Position numbers and translations under genes: made by a program. Positions 51,212 through 60,461 of a stretch of DNA of 64,000 nt are shown piece by piece (within the stretch, counting starts at the first letter, position 1; the number at the start of each line of letters is the position of its first letter). Below the pieces are notes generated by a model. That model ran no database searches. It saw only the letters and a list, made by a program, of their open reading frames with translations, and was not told the origin of the DNA. Source of the DNA: Kordiimonas gwangyangensis DSM 19435 = JCM 12864 (lineage in GTDB: Bacteria > Pseudomonadota > Alphaproteobacteria > Sphingomonadales > Kordiimonadaceae); the NCBI RefSeq assembly GCF_000375545.1, contig NZ_AQXF01000004.1, forward strand, positions 62,001 through 126,000, in the 5' to 3' direction.

Positions 51212-52570
51212 TTAGTGCAGCCGGAGCACCACTTTGAAGGGCCGGTGCAACACAAGCACCAGCACTGCGGCAAGGCCCACAATCGCCCCGTGCATCAGCC
51301 AGAAGCCGGCGTCGGACATGGGTTCATAGAACCGGCCGAGCCATCCACTCGCGATACCGCCAAAGAAAAGTGAAAGATAGTAGGAACCGACCATCATGGC
51401 GTTCACGGCCTCAGGTGCTGCGGAGGATACAAGCGCGAGCATGATCGGCCCCACATATAGGTAGCCAACGGCGCAGATGAAATGGAACACCACGGGCCAG
51501 AACAGAGAGACCTGACCGCCGCCCGCAGCAAATTCACCAAGCGCCAGCCATACGCAAGCAAGGGTAAACATCGCGCAGCCGAGGATGACCTTCATCAGGT
51601 CGCCGGGTTCGGCTTTGCGGTCGCGCTGGCGTTTCCAGTACCACATCACAAAGGGGCCGAGTACCAGTACAGCGAGGCTGTCGAACGACTGGAACCATGT
51701 GACGGGGACAGTGAGGTCAAAGATCTCCCGGTCTACCCGGTCGCGAATCCACAAGGGGTAGGTGTTCCACACTTGTGTCTGCGCGGTCCAGAATAGCGCG
51801 GCGATGACAAAGAGCAGCAAGATAGCGGCGATGACCTTGCCGTCACCCTTCTGAAGCTTGGGCCTCGCAGTGCCTGCGTCTGCCATGGTATCAGGCGGCA
51901 GGAAATGCTGGCCGCGCAGGTAAATGACGATGCCGACCATCATGCCCACGCCCGCCGCGCCAAAGCCGTAGTGCCAGCCGTAAAGCTCGCCAAGCGTGCC
52001 GCAAATAAGCGGGGCGACAAAGGCGCCCACGTTGATCGACATGATGTAAAGCGAATAGGCGGTATCGCGGCGCTGATCGTCCTTTTTATAAAGCCGGCCC
52101 ACTTGTGCGGCGAGGTTACCCTTGAGGAGGCCTGCGCCAAGAATGAGAGCCGAGAGCGCGAACAGGAACACCGCCTCAAACGCCATCAGGAAGTGACCAA
52201 GCGCCATGAGCGCCGCGCCGATTAGCACCGCCTTTTTCTGCCCCATCACCCGGTCGCCGATAAAGCCACCCAGCACGGGCATGAAATAGATGAGGCCGAT
52301 ATAAAGACCGAATATCTGGGTCGCGAGCGCTTGGGTGGACAAGGGGCCAAACACCGCCTCTAGAAGCGTGCGGAAACCCTCAAACGCAATCACCCCCTCA
52401 ACTGCGCCGGGGTTCAGAAGGTGCCCGGCCATATAGAGCACCAGAAGCGCCTGCATACCGTAAAAGGAGAAACGCTCCCACGCCTCGGTGAAGACGATGT
52501 AGGCGAGCCCGCGTGGGTGACCGAAGATATCATCCTCGCGCCTCTCTGGTGCTGTCTGGTTTTGTTGCAT
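51212..52570 (-). CDS. POT/PTR family proton-dependent oligopeptide transporter
   Basis: 452 residues with 12 or more helices. The POT signature ExxER is present in EAWERFSFYGMQALLVLYM at the start, and FGLYIGLIYFMPVLGGFIGDR matches the PTR2 motif. It imports di- and tripeptides with protons. It begins 18 bases after the serine hydrolase gene, so both form an operon that couples hydrolysis with uptake. Confidence 0.93.
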   Translation of the reverse strand: MQQNQTAPERREDDIFGHPRGLAYIVFTEAWERFSFYGMQALLVLYMAGHLLNPGAVEGVIAFEGFRTLLEAVFGPLSTQALATQIFGLYIGLIYFMPVLGGFIGDRVMGQKKAVLIGAALMALGHFLMAFEAVFLFALSALILGAGLLKGNLAAQVGRLYKKDDQRRDTAYSLYIMSINVGAFVAPLICGTLGELYGWHYGFGAAGVGMMVGIVIYLRGQHFLPPDTMADAGTARPKLQKGDGKVIAAILLLFVIAALFWTAQTQVWNTYPLWIRDRVDREIFDLTVPVTWFQSFDSLAVLVLGPFVMWYWKRQRDRKAEPGDLMKVILGCAMFTLACVWLALGEFAAGGGQVSLFWPVVFHFICAVGYLYVGPIMLALVSSAAPEAVNAMMVGSYYLSLFFGGIASGWLGRFYEPMSDAGFWLMHGAIVGLAAVLVLVLHRPFKVVLRLH

Positions 52571-52588
52571 TCTGTCCCCCCGGACTTG

Positions 52589-53734
52589 TTAGCCTATTGT
52601 TTTCACGACTGCGTTAAAAAAGTCATTATCCGGGATGACTTCGGAGCCAAGCGGCTTTGCCCGCGCGCTCCACACCACAATGAGGATACGCCGCGCCGGG
52701 TTGATATACATATATTGCCCGAAGATGCCGCGTGCGCTGAAACCGTCCTCGAACCCCGTACCCGCAGGCGCGCGCACCGGCCACCACATGAAGCCGTAAT
52801 CAAGCGTTTGCCCGCCAATCTCGCGCGGGCTTCCGGCCTCCTTCACCCAGCCTTCCGTCAGGATGCGCTCCCCCGCGATGACGCCATCATTCATGATGAA
52901 ATGGCCGAAGCGCGCATAGTCGCGGAGCGTAGCGGCAATACCGCTGCCGGCGACTTCAAGCCCGTCCGGCGCTTCAAGCCACCATGATGCATCCGACTCC
53001 ATGCCAAGGCGTGACCATATCTTGCGGCTGAGATAATCCGACAGATATTCCCCCGTCGCGGCGCGCAACAGTTCTCCCACCACATGGGTCTCACCGGTGC
53101 TATAGTTCCAGTGCGTACCGGGCTCCGCCACCCGCTTGAGGCCGGACATATATTTGAGGATTTCACCGGGTTTTTGCGCGAGTTGAAGCTCAAGCACGGC
53201 GCGGCGTTCGGAATTCGGGTCGGTGTGGGTTTCGTCCCAGTGCGCGCCGGATGTCATCTGCAAGAGCTGTCTTATGCTCACACCGTCATAGGCACCGCCC
53301 TTCAGGATCGGCAGATACTTGCTCAAAGGGTCCTCAAGGCTATCAATAAAACCGTCCTGTATGGCGGCGCCCACAAGCGTGGTGCTGACCGACTTCGCCA
53401 TCGACATGGACATCCAGCGTGTATCCGGCGTGTTGCCATACTCGTAGCGCTCAAGCGCGATGCGTTCATCCTTGGCGATCAGGAGGGCCGTCACCCGGTT
53501 GCGCGCCAGATAGTCATACAGGTCATAGTCGCCTTGGTCGGTCTCGATCGTCATGTCATCAAGCGGCAGGGCGCGTGTTGCCAGTTCGCTCACCGCGGTT
53601 GATGTTCCACGTGAAATGGTCCGGCTTGGGAACAGCTTGTCGATGTTCCGGAAGGTTTCAATCTGCTCCGTCGGGAACAGACGGCCCGAATAGGCATCGG
53701 TGGCGGAACCAATTTTTACCGCGCGGTCATTCAT
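52589..53734 (-). CDS. NylB/EstB-like serine hydrolase
   Basis: 381 residues of the beta-lactamase fold without a signal peptide. The nucleophile motif is Ser111-M-A-Lys114, at almost the position of Ser112/Lys115 in 6-aminohexanoate-dimer hydrolase NylB. The second motif is Tyr211-S-T rather than Tyr-x-Asn, also NylB/EstB-like. Such enzymes hydrolyse amide bonds of short non-standard peptides or esters. It leads an operon with the POT transporter and is divergent from a TonB receptor, so it probably acts on an imported peptide. Confidence 0.9.
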   Translation of the reverse strand: MNDRAVKIGSATDAYSGRLFPTEQIETFRNIDKLFPSRTISRGTSTAVSELATRALPLDDMTIETDQGDYDLYDYLARNRVTALLIAKDERIALERYEYGNTPDTRWMSMSMAKSVSTTLVGAAIQDGFIDSLEDPLSKYLPILKGGAYDGVSIRQLLQMTSGAHWDETHTDPNSERRAVLELQLAQKPGEILKYMSGLKRVAEPGTHWNYSTGETHVVGELLRAATGEYLSDYLSRKIWSRLGMESDASWWLEAPDGLEVAGSGIAATLRDYARFGHFIMNDGVIAGERILTEGWVKEAGSPREIGGQTLDYGFMWWPVRAPAGTGFEDGFSARGIFGQYMYINPARRILIVVWSARAKPLGSEVIPDNDFFNAVVKTIG

Positions 53735-54047
53735 AGAGTGCTTCCCATTTCCTGTGGTCCTGATATCCCAAAGTCGACCCTAGCCGAAGCGCATGCAGCT
53801 TTGGCAGGTGCAAACGGGGCAATATGTGGTGCGTGCGTCGCACCAGCGTGCGGCAGCCGCGGATTCGCAGGCGCGGGCCGCAAGGTTTCCAGCCGTTTTC
53901 GGGCTGGTGACCCCTGCGCACCGTTCGTTGCACTATTGGCATCTGCCCCAAGGGCGGCGCGGCTGCTTACTCTGACAGCATGAGGAAATCCCGGCTCGTG
54001 CATCCTGATGGCAGGGTGTCGCCAGCCGGTCTCGGAGGGGAAACACG
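53735..54047. other. 313-bp divergent intergenic region
   Basis: It separates the NylB-like hydrolase operon from the TonB receptor. I see no gene, repeat or clear operator. It must hold both promoters; the receptor's ribosome site CGGAGGGG ends about eight bases before its ATG. Confidence 0.6.
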
Positions 54048-56162
54048 ATGAAAAAATACAGCAAATATTATCTGGCTTCCCTGTCCACGCTGGCGCTTTT
54101 GCAGTCGCCCGTGTTGGCACAGGAGACAAGCGCAGACGCCACAGAGTTCACACTTGAAGAGATTGTGGTCACGGCGCAGAAACGCGAACAGCGGCTGATT
54201 GAAGTGCCGATGAGCATCACCGCCCTTGGCGGGACCGAGCTTGAGGAGCGCGGCATCGACAGCATTCAGGACCTGTCGTTCGCGGTGCCGGGCCTGACGA
54301 TGCGTGAGGATGGTCCGGGTAGCTACCAGATCTTCCTGCGCGGTATCGCAAACGCCTATGGTGGCGGATCGCTCGTGAGCGTCTACCAGGACGAAGTGCC
54401 GATGAACCTGACGGGCTATGACGTGCTCCCGACCCGCACGCTTGATATCGCGCGTGTCGAGGTGCTGAAAGGCCCGCAGGGCACGCTCTATGGCCAAGGC
54501 GCGGTTGCAGGCACGGTGCGCTATATCACCAACGACCCTAACCTTGACGATTTTGAAGGCCATGTGGACGCGGCGCTGACATCTGTCGCAGGCGGCGAAC
54601 TGGGCACAGAATTTACGGGCATCGCTAACGTGCCGCTTGTGCCCGGCAAGTTCGCCGTGCGCGTTGCCGCAACCGTGAAGAACGGTGGCGGGTGGCAGGA
54701 CCAGCCCGAAGCCGGGATCGAGGACGGCAACGACGAGGAGCTCACGAACCTGCGCTTCAAGGCACTGTGGCGTCCCAATGAGGACTTCGAGCTGATGGCG
54801 ACCTTTGTGTCCTATCATGCGGAATATGAGCTTGGGCAAGGTTACGAGCAGCCGGACCGCACGGTGTTTGTGGCCATCGATCCGTCCAAGGAACTGATCC
54901 CCAAAATCTGGGACTATGAGCTTTATAACCTGACCATGAGCTACAACCTCGGCGGTGTGGAGATCATGAGTTCCACAAGTTATGTGGACCAGTACCACCA
55001 GTACCCCTTCGCCTACCGTGGCGGTGAGGACACCATTTATCTGGGCCAGTATGAAGGCAATGACCTGCGCTATAACCCGGGCGAGCAGTTCACCCAGGAA
55101 GTGCGGCTGTCGTCCACCGGCGAAGGGCCGTTCCAGTGGACAGTTGGCGGTTTCTACCGCGACATGAAACGCTCGCTGACGGCATATTTCGAATATGACT
55201 ATTTCGGCTTTGTGGTCACCGATCAGGAGTTCTTTTCCGAGAATACATCGAAGTCCTACGCCGCATTCGCCAACGCGTCCTATAAGCTGACGGACCGTCT
55301 GGAAGTAGGCGCAGGTGTGCGCTACTTCGAGGACAAGGGCTCTGAGACCAATGGTTTCGCGCCAACCGCGGTTACTGAGGAAGGCAAGTTTGACACGGTA
55401 AACCCGCGTTTCTACCTGTCCTACGCCATGACGGATGACCTTAATTTCTATGCGAGCGTGGCCAAAGGCTTCCGCAGCGGTGGGTTCAACACCGGTGGCA
55501 ACCCGCCGTTTAACCCGGAATCGCTATGGTCCTATGAAGCGGGCCTGAAGGGCACGGCGCTTGACGGCGCGCTCTATTTCGACTTTGCCGCTTATTATAC
55601 CGAATATAACGACATGCTGCGCCGGGGCCTCGTGTTCCTCGGGCCTGAGCTTGGGCTGCAGCAGCTTGTCTCGAACGTTGGTGCGGCTGAGGTGAAGGGC
55701 CTTGAAGCTTCCTTCTCCTGGCGGGCGACGGATGCGCTGACCTTCAGTGCTTCAGGTACGGTCATCGACGCTGAGGTTACGGAAATCACAGCTGACGATA
55801 CGGCCAACATTGTCGGTGACCCCATCGACTATGTGCCAGACTTCAGCTTCACCCTTGGCGCAAACTATGACTTTATGTGGTCGGCGGATATGCCGGGCTT
55901 CTTCCGCGTGGATTATAGCTACAGGGATGAGATGCCCTATGTGGACCGCACCAGTTTCCCCGGTGACAATGTACCGCAATATTCCGACAGCATCGCGCTT
56001 CTTGATGCCCGCATTGGGCTGACAAGCGGCGCTGTCTCATTCGAGCTGTTCGCGCAGAACATCACCAATGTGAACAAGTGGATCGACCCCTACCACGAAT
56101 GGAATAACGCCAACCGCACGCGTCCGCGCACCGTTGGCGTCAAGGTCGGGTTCGACTTCTAG
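54048..56162 (+). CDS. TonB-dependent receptor
   Basis: 704 residues: signal peptide ending in VLAQ, TonB box EEIVVTAQKREQRL, plug domain with VPMSITAL, DLSFAVPGL and EVLKGPQGTLYGQGAVAGTVRYIT, and a barrel ending VGVKVGFDF. The plug type is that of the large IroN/FecA-like group abundant in sphingomonads and Kordiimonas relatives. Divergence from a peptide hydrolase and POT transporter hints at a peptide-like ligand, but siderophore or other ligands are possible. Confidence 0.92.
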   Translation: MKKYSKYYLASLSTLALLQSPVLAQETSADATEFTLEEIVVTAQKREQRLIEVPMSITALGGTELEERGIDSIQDLSFAVPGLTMREDGPGSYQIFLRGIANAYGGGSLVSVYQDEVPMNLTGYDVLPTRTLDIARVEVLKGPQGTLYGQGAVAGTVRYITNDPNLDDFEGHVDAALTSVAGGELGTEFTGIANVPLVPGKFAVRVAATVKNGGGWQDQPEAGIEDGNDEELTNLRFKALWRPNEDFELMATFVSYHAEYELGQGYEQPDRTVFVAIDPSKELIPKIWDYELYNLTMSYNLGGVEIMSSTSYVDQYHQYPFAYRGGEDTIYLGQYEGNDLRYNPGEQFTQEVRLSSTGEGPFQWTVGGFYRDMKRSLTAYFEYDYFGFVVTDQEFFSENTSKSYAAFANASYKLTDRLEVGAGVRYFEDKGSETNGFAPTAVTEEGKFDTVNPRFYLSYAMTDDLNFYASVAKGFRSGGFNTGGNPPFNPESLWSYEAGLKGTALDGALYFDFAAYYTEYNDMLRRGLVFLGPELGLQQLVSNVGAAEVKGLEASFSWRATDALTFSASGTVIDAEVTEITADDTANIVGDPIDYVPDFSFTLGANYDFMWSADMPGFFRVDYSYRDEMPYVDRTSFPGDNVPQYSDSIALLDARIGLTSGAVSFELFAQNITNVNKWIDPYHEWNNANRTRPRTVGVKVGFDF

Positions 56163-56186
56163 ACTTAAACACCTCCCGGTGTTTGT

Positions 56187-56228
56187 CCGCCATGTTACCG
56201 GCTCCAGCGGTGGCATGGCGGCTTTTTT
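56187..56228 (+). terminator. Rho-independent terminator after the TonB receptor
   Basis: CCGCCATG (56187-56194) pairs with CATGGCGG (56214-56221) and is followed by C and six T. It ends two bases from the stop of the convergent nucleotidyltransferase-HAD gene, so it insulates that gene from antisense transcription. Confidence 0.85.
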
Positions 56229-56229
56229 G

Positions 56230-57801
56230 TTACCACTCCACAATCTTCATTTGCCGCACCACGGCCATCGAATGGGTCTTGATCCCGGGGCATACGACCA
56301 CGGGTACATCTGCCCATTCAAGGAGCGGCATGTCGGTATGATGGTCGCTGTAGAAAGATACAAAGATGCGGTCGCGGGTGAGGCCTGAGGTGCCCAGAAG
56401 CGCGTCCCGCAATTGCAGGAATTTGTCATCACCGTAACAATTGGCACCGCTGAGCGCGACGGGTGCGCGCTCATCACCGGTGAAGGTGGTGCCGGTGCAA
56501 ACCACACACTCAAAGCCCAGCGCGTTGGCGATGGCGTGCACATAAAGGTCAATCGCGGCGGTGGCGAGCACCATGGTGTCCCCTTCCATCCTGTGCATGG
56601 CGAGCGCAAGCTCCGCCCCGGGGCGCAGGCCTTTTGCAACCGTCTTTTGTGCGAACCTTGCGGATGCGGCCTCAATCTCCTGCTCGCTGAAGCCCTTGAA
56701 GGCAAGGGTGAGCATCCGGTTCTTGAGCTCAAGTCGGCTGATGCGTTTGGCTTTGTAGAGGATCATGTGGCGGAGCAGGCGCAGCATCAGCACGCTGCGC
56801 GCGACCATGCCTTTGCGGGTGGATAGCAGGAAGGGTGTGAACGTGCCGCGCTTGGTCAGGGTGCGGTCAAGGTCGAACACAGCAAAAGACTGGGTGCCGC
56901 TGCCGCCCCATTTTTGCGGGCCACGGGTATGTTTCATACGGTCCACAAGGATACGTTCGGCCGCCACAAAATCGCGCGGGCTGTCCACGTCCATCGCGGC
57001 TTCCGCCTCCTTCAGAAGATGAGCGTTGACCGGGCAACCAACCACTTTACCAGCGCGGGCAAAACCGTCCTTTAGCGACAGGCGGCGGAGCGCCATGCCC
57101 ATAACCGTGCCCCAGCCAAACGCGCTCAGGATTTTCCACGGCTTTTTGCGGTGGCTTTCAGCGCGCTCCCAAAACCCGAGTACGTTGGTGGCAGCATCGC
57201 CGCGGAAATAGAACAGGTTCGCGCCTGAGACCGCCGCATCACGGAAGCGGTAGTAGGTGCGTTTGCTGGTGGGGTATTTGGCGCGGATGACATGGTCTGG
57301 CACGAGGCCGAGCGAAAGCCCGTCATGCCCTGCGGCGGCCATGATGAAATCGCTCAGTGCCTCGACGCTCAGAAGCGGATTGTCAGCGGTGGTGACAAGC
57401 GCGCCGCGGCCCTTGGGCACACAGTCGTAGGCCGCCTTCACGCTGCTACAGATGGTGGTGCGTGTGGGCACGTGGCGAAGCGGAATGCCTGCCGCCGCGT
57501 GGGTAAGCTCGGCCTCGCCCGTCAAGTCAGAATTGGAGCTGATGAGGATTTCCCCCACAAGGCCTGAGCGCGCGAGGGTCGCGACCACATGCGCGATCAT
57601 CGGCTTGCCGGCAATGGGTGCCATGGCCTTGCCGTGAATGCCGCCTTGGGCACCAAGCATGTCCCGCTCCGGCCGTTCGCCGGCGAGTACGATGGCGCTG
57701 CTGAGGGCTGGCAGGAAGCCGGTGGAAACGCGCGCGTTGGCGACAGTTGCGCCCGCACCGATGGCGAGCTGGCTTTCTGTCAGGGTCAAGCCGTCATGCA
57801 T
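56230..57801 (-). CDS. Fused MobA-like nucleotidyltransferase and HAD-IB phosphatase
   Basis: 523 residues in two domains. About 30-290 is an NTP-transferase fold with LAGERPERDMLG, GKAMAPIAGKPMIAHV and the metal region TTADNPLL. About 305-523 is a HAD-IB phosphatase with DLDRTLTKRGT (nucleophile Asp), ATAAID and SFYSDHHTDMPLL. The fusion implies sequential activation and dephosphorylation of one metabolite. It follows the glycerophosphotransferase-like gene by 12 bases, with ribosome site AAGGAGA. Making a CDP-activated alcohol or polyol for that enzyme is the simplest model. No characterised example is known to me. Confidence 0.85.
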   Translation of the reverse strand: MHDGLTLTESQLAIGAGATVANARVSTGFLPALSSAIVLAGERPERDMLGAQGGIHGKAMAPIAGKPMIAHVVATLARSGLVGEILISSNSDLTGEAELTHAAAGIPLRHVPTRTTICSSVKAAYDCVPKGRGALVTTADNPLLSVEALSDFIMAAAGHDGLSLGLVPDHVIRAKYPTSKRTYYRFRDAAVSGANLFYFRGDAATNVLGFWERAESHRKKPWKILSAFGWGTVMGMALRRLSLKDGFARAGKVVGCPVNAHLLKEAEAAMDVDSPRDFVAAERILVDRMKHTRGPQKWGGSGTQSFAVFDLDRTLTKRGTFTPFLLSTRKGMVARSVLMLRLLRHMILYKAKRISRLELKNRMLTLAFKGFSEQEIEAASARFAQKTVAKGLRPGAELALAMHRMEGDTMVLATAAIDLYVHAIANALGFECVVCTGTTFTGDERAPVALSGANCYGDDKFLQLRDALLGTSGLTRDRIFVSFYSDHHTDMPLLEWADVPVVVCPGIKTHSMAVVRQMKIVEW

Positions 57802-57813
57802 GAAAACTCTCCT

Positions 57814-59085
57814 TTACTCGGCAGCATTGAGGAAGGGTGTGTAGGACTGCGCGGCATCAAAGCCTGCAAGCTCTGCAAGTAACGTTGCCGCCCGCTCCGC
57901 ACCTCCAAAGGGGGCGGTGCCAAAGGTGGCTTCGAAGGCGGAAAGCTGGCGGCGGCGATAGAGGATGTCATGCCATTCGGTGGCGCCGAGGTGAGCGGTG
58001 AGGTCGTCCGTACCGTCCAGCACTTTACCGAGGTGCCAGTGGCTATAGTTGGGGTCATTGTGCCAATCAGCCTGTTCGCTATTGAGGAACAGGCAGGGGC
58101 GCGGCGTGGCGATAAATTCATACACCTGGCTTGAAACATCGCCTAGGTAGATATCCGCCGCGCGGGTGTAAGTCATATCCACTGAGCGCGGGCTGCCTTC
58201 ATCAATGAGGATGTTGGCACACTTGCGGTAGCGCGCGGGCACACCCCCGCTTCGGCGCAAGCGCACAGGCTTGCCGGAGGCGTGAAGCGCGCGCGAGAAC
58301 AGCATCACATGCGGGGCAAAAATCAGGTTGAACTGGGGGTTCGCGGCAAAATACTCAAGCACGTTCAGCCCGTCCCGGTACCAGGACGAGAGCGCAGGGT
58401 GGAAGTGCGGGTTATAGAGAACGGTGGGGTTGTCGTTCTCGAACAGTTTGGGCCTGCCCCCCAGGGGGACGGCATCAAACTTGGGGTAGCCGACGACGCT
58501 ATAGTCGCCTTCGCGAATGATGCCCGCGGCCTTCATACGGTCGCGGATTTTCTCTCCCGCCACGAGCACATGGTCAAAATGGCGGATCACTTTTTTGAAA
58601 CCCACAGCACGGTCACCTGCGCCGTGCTGGGTGTAGACCAGTTTGGTGTCTGTGAGGCCGAGGTGGGTTTTCAGGAGCGTGCTGGTGGTTTCAGGGACCA
58701 CCAGAATATCCATGCGGGCGAGGAGTGCGCGGTGGCGCATGAGCGCACCAATACGCTTGAGCGGCAGGGCAGAACCGGTGAGCGTTTCCGCCACGCGCGC
58801 ACCGCGCCCGGGTTCAACCATGGTGAAGGTCACACGCTCGGCAAGCACGGGCGGCAGGAAACGCTCCAGCATCGCCATATGGCCGGGGGCGGAGACAAAG
58901 GCATGCAGCTCGACGGGGAGGTTGCGGGCTGCAAGCGCTGCGAGGATGGGCGCACTGTGGGGGATCTGGTGCGCCTGTTCATGGTTGAACAGGAAACCGA
59001 TGCGCGGCTTGGTATCCTGAGTATGCGGGGCGACCGGATTGTGGCGTTGGGGGTTCACAAAAGCATCCGTTTGTTGTTCAAACAT
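57814..59085 (-). CDS. CDP-glycerol glycerophosphotransferase-like protein
   Basis: 423 residues from the ATG at 59085; a TTG 75 bases further up is the alternative. The GT-B-like TagB/TagF region shows TKLVYTQHGAGDRAVGFKK, VVGYPKFDAV, TVLYNPHFHPALSSWY and the nucleotide-site segment DIYLGDVSSQVYEFIATPRPCLFLN. Family members add polyol-phosphate units to teichoic acids or capsules. Finding one with a nucleotidyltransferase-HAD fusion in an alphaproteobacterium suggests a phosphoglycerol-type surface modification (inference). Confidence 0.85.
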   Translation of the reverse strand: MFEQQTDAFVNPQRHNPVAPHTQDTKPRIGFLFNHEQAHQIPHSAPILAALAARNLPVELHAFVSAPGHMAMLERFLPPVLAERVTFTMVEPGRGARVAETLTGSALPLKRIGALMRHRALLARMDILVVPETTSTLLKTHLGLTDTKLVYTQHGAGDRAVGFKKVIRHFDHVLVAGEKIRDRMKAAGIIREGDYSVVGYPKFDAVPLGGRPKLFENDNPTVLYNPHFHPALSSWYRDGLNVLEYFAANPQFNLIFAPHVMLFSRALHASGKPVRLRRSGGVPARYRKCANILIDEGSPRSVDMTYTRAADIYLGDVSSQVYEFIATPRPCLFLNSEQADWHNDPNYSHWHLGKVLDGTDDLTAHLGATEWHDILYRRRQLSAFEATFGTAPFGGAERAATLLAELAGFDAAQSYTPFLNAAE

Positions 59086-59223
59086 ACGGATTTTCAAGCA
59101 TTCGCCGTGCGCGGAGGCAAAGACAACCGACTTTCGTGACAAAAAACAAATGTTCGGCAAATATGCCCGTTAAGTGCGGGTTTTAGCTTGCGCTCATCCC
59201 GTGAGTTAAAAGAGGATGAAACG

Positions 59224-59742
59224 ATGAGGAACGCTTTTGGAAAATGGGTCATGCCGCTGGTCGCCTGCGCGAACCTGCTGGCTATGACTTGGGCCGCCAG
59301 TGCCGAAGAATATGAACCGGCGATGATTGGCCTGATTGACGCCACGGTGATCGCGGAAACCAACCTCAAGGCAAACCTGCTTGAGGTGGAACTGGACACC
59401 AAAGACGACACACTTTGCTACAAGATCGACCTCTCGAAAGCGGGGGATCATTTCCAGGTATGGATCAATGCGCACACCGGCACCGTGGTGCGGGCGCGTA
59501 AACCGTTTTTCTCCAACCTCTGGATTGATGTGGCAGCGGGCGAGAAACTGAAACTCGCGAACAGTATGCCCGCGCCAACCGAATGGCTGCGCGCCATAGA
59601 GGCCGAGACTGGTGGCACGGTCGAATATGTGCGCTTCGAGATTGAAGACGACCAGCCGCAGTATGAGGTTGGTGTGGTCACCGGTGCAGGGTCGGCCGAG
59701 CTTGTGATCGACGCGCTCACCGGCGCGCGCAAGCCGAACTGA
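59224..59742 (+). CDS. Periplasmic PepSY-domain protein
   Basis: 172 residues from the ATG at 59224 with AGAGG upstream. A signal peptide ends near AASA. Two PepSY-like units follow: IAETNLKANLLEVELD with FQVWINAHTGTVV, and AIEAETGGTVEYVRFE with AELVIDALTGARKPN. PepSY domains bind or inhibit peptidases and often accompany OmpR-type two-component systems. The response-regulator gene begins 31 bases later, so it is probably the sensor accessory or target of that system. Confidence 0.87.
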   Translation: MRNAFGKWVMPLVACANLLAMTWAASAEEYEPAMIGLIDATVIAETNLKANLLEVELDTKDDTLCYKIDLSKAGDHFQVWINAHTGTVVRARKPFFSNLWIDVAAGEKLKLANSMPAPTEWLRAIEAETGGTVEYVRFEIEDDQPQYEVGVVTGAGSAELVIDALTGARKPN

Positions 59743-59773
59743 GCCGTATCCGGCATTTTTACTGAGAACAGCT

Positions 59774-60451
59774 GTGCAGATTTTGTTGGTGGAAGACGAT
59801 AGGCGTGTTGCCGACCATGTCGCCAAAGGGCTTCGTGAGGCTGGCCATATGGTTGAGCATGTGGCGGACGGCAAGACGGCGCTTTATATGGCGGCGGCCG
59901 AAAGTTTTGACGTCATCATCCTCGACCGCATGCTACCGAATGTGGACGGGCTGACGATACTGCAGACCATGCGTGCCGCCGATGACCATACCCCCGTGCT
60001 GCTCCTGAGCGCACTCGGTGAGGTGGACGAGCGCGTGAAAGGCCTGCGCGCGGGTGCCGATGATTACCTCGCCAAGCCCTTCTCCTTCTCTGAGCTGCTG
60101 GCACGCATTGAAGTGCTGTCGCGCCGCGGGCCCGCGACCCCTGAGAAAACCACGCTGAGTGTGATGGACCTGAGTGTTGACCTGCTGGCGCACCAGGTTA
60201 CCCGTGGTGGCCGCAGACTTGACCTGACGGCGCGCGAGTTTCGTATTCTCGAATATCTGATGCGCAATATTGGCCGCGTGGTCACACGGTCCATGCTGCT
60301 TGAAAAAGTGTGGGACTATCATTTCGACCCGCAGACCAATATCATCGACCAACACGTGAGCCGGTTGCGGCAGAAGGTGGACAAGGGCTTCAGTGCCCAG
60401 TTGATCCACACTGTGCGCGGCACCGGCTACATGATCCGCCCTTCTGCATAA
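59774..60451 (+). CDS. OmpR/PhoB-family response regulator
   Basis: 225 residues, GTG start. The receiver domain has the acidic pocket EDD at 7-9, phospho-acceptor Asp51 (ILDRMLP) and Lys101 (LAKPFSF). The C-terminal winged helix contains LTAREFRILEYLMRN and VHTVRGTGYMI. It is followed by its kinase after 10 bases and preceded by the PepSY gene. Confidence 0.95.
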   Translation: MQILLVEDDRRVADHVAKGLREAGHMVEHVADGKTALYMAAAESFDVIILDRMLPNVDGLTILQTMRAADDHTPVLLLSALGEVDERVKGLRAGADDYLAKPFSFSELLARIEVLSRRGPATPEKTTLSVMDLSVDLLAHQVTRGGRRLDLTAREFRILEYLMRNIGRVVTRSMLLEKVWDYHFDPQTNIIDQHVSRLRQKVDKGFSAQLIHTVRGTGYMIRPSA

Positions 60452-60461
60452 GGACCACGTC

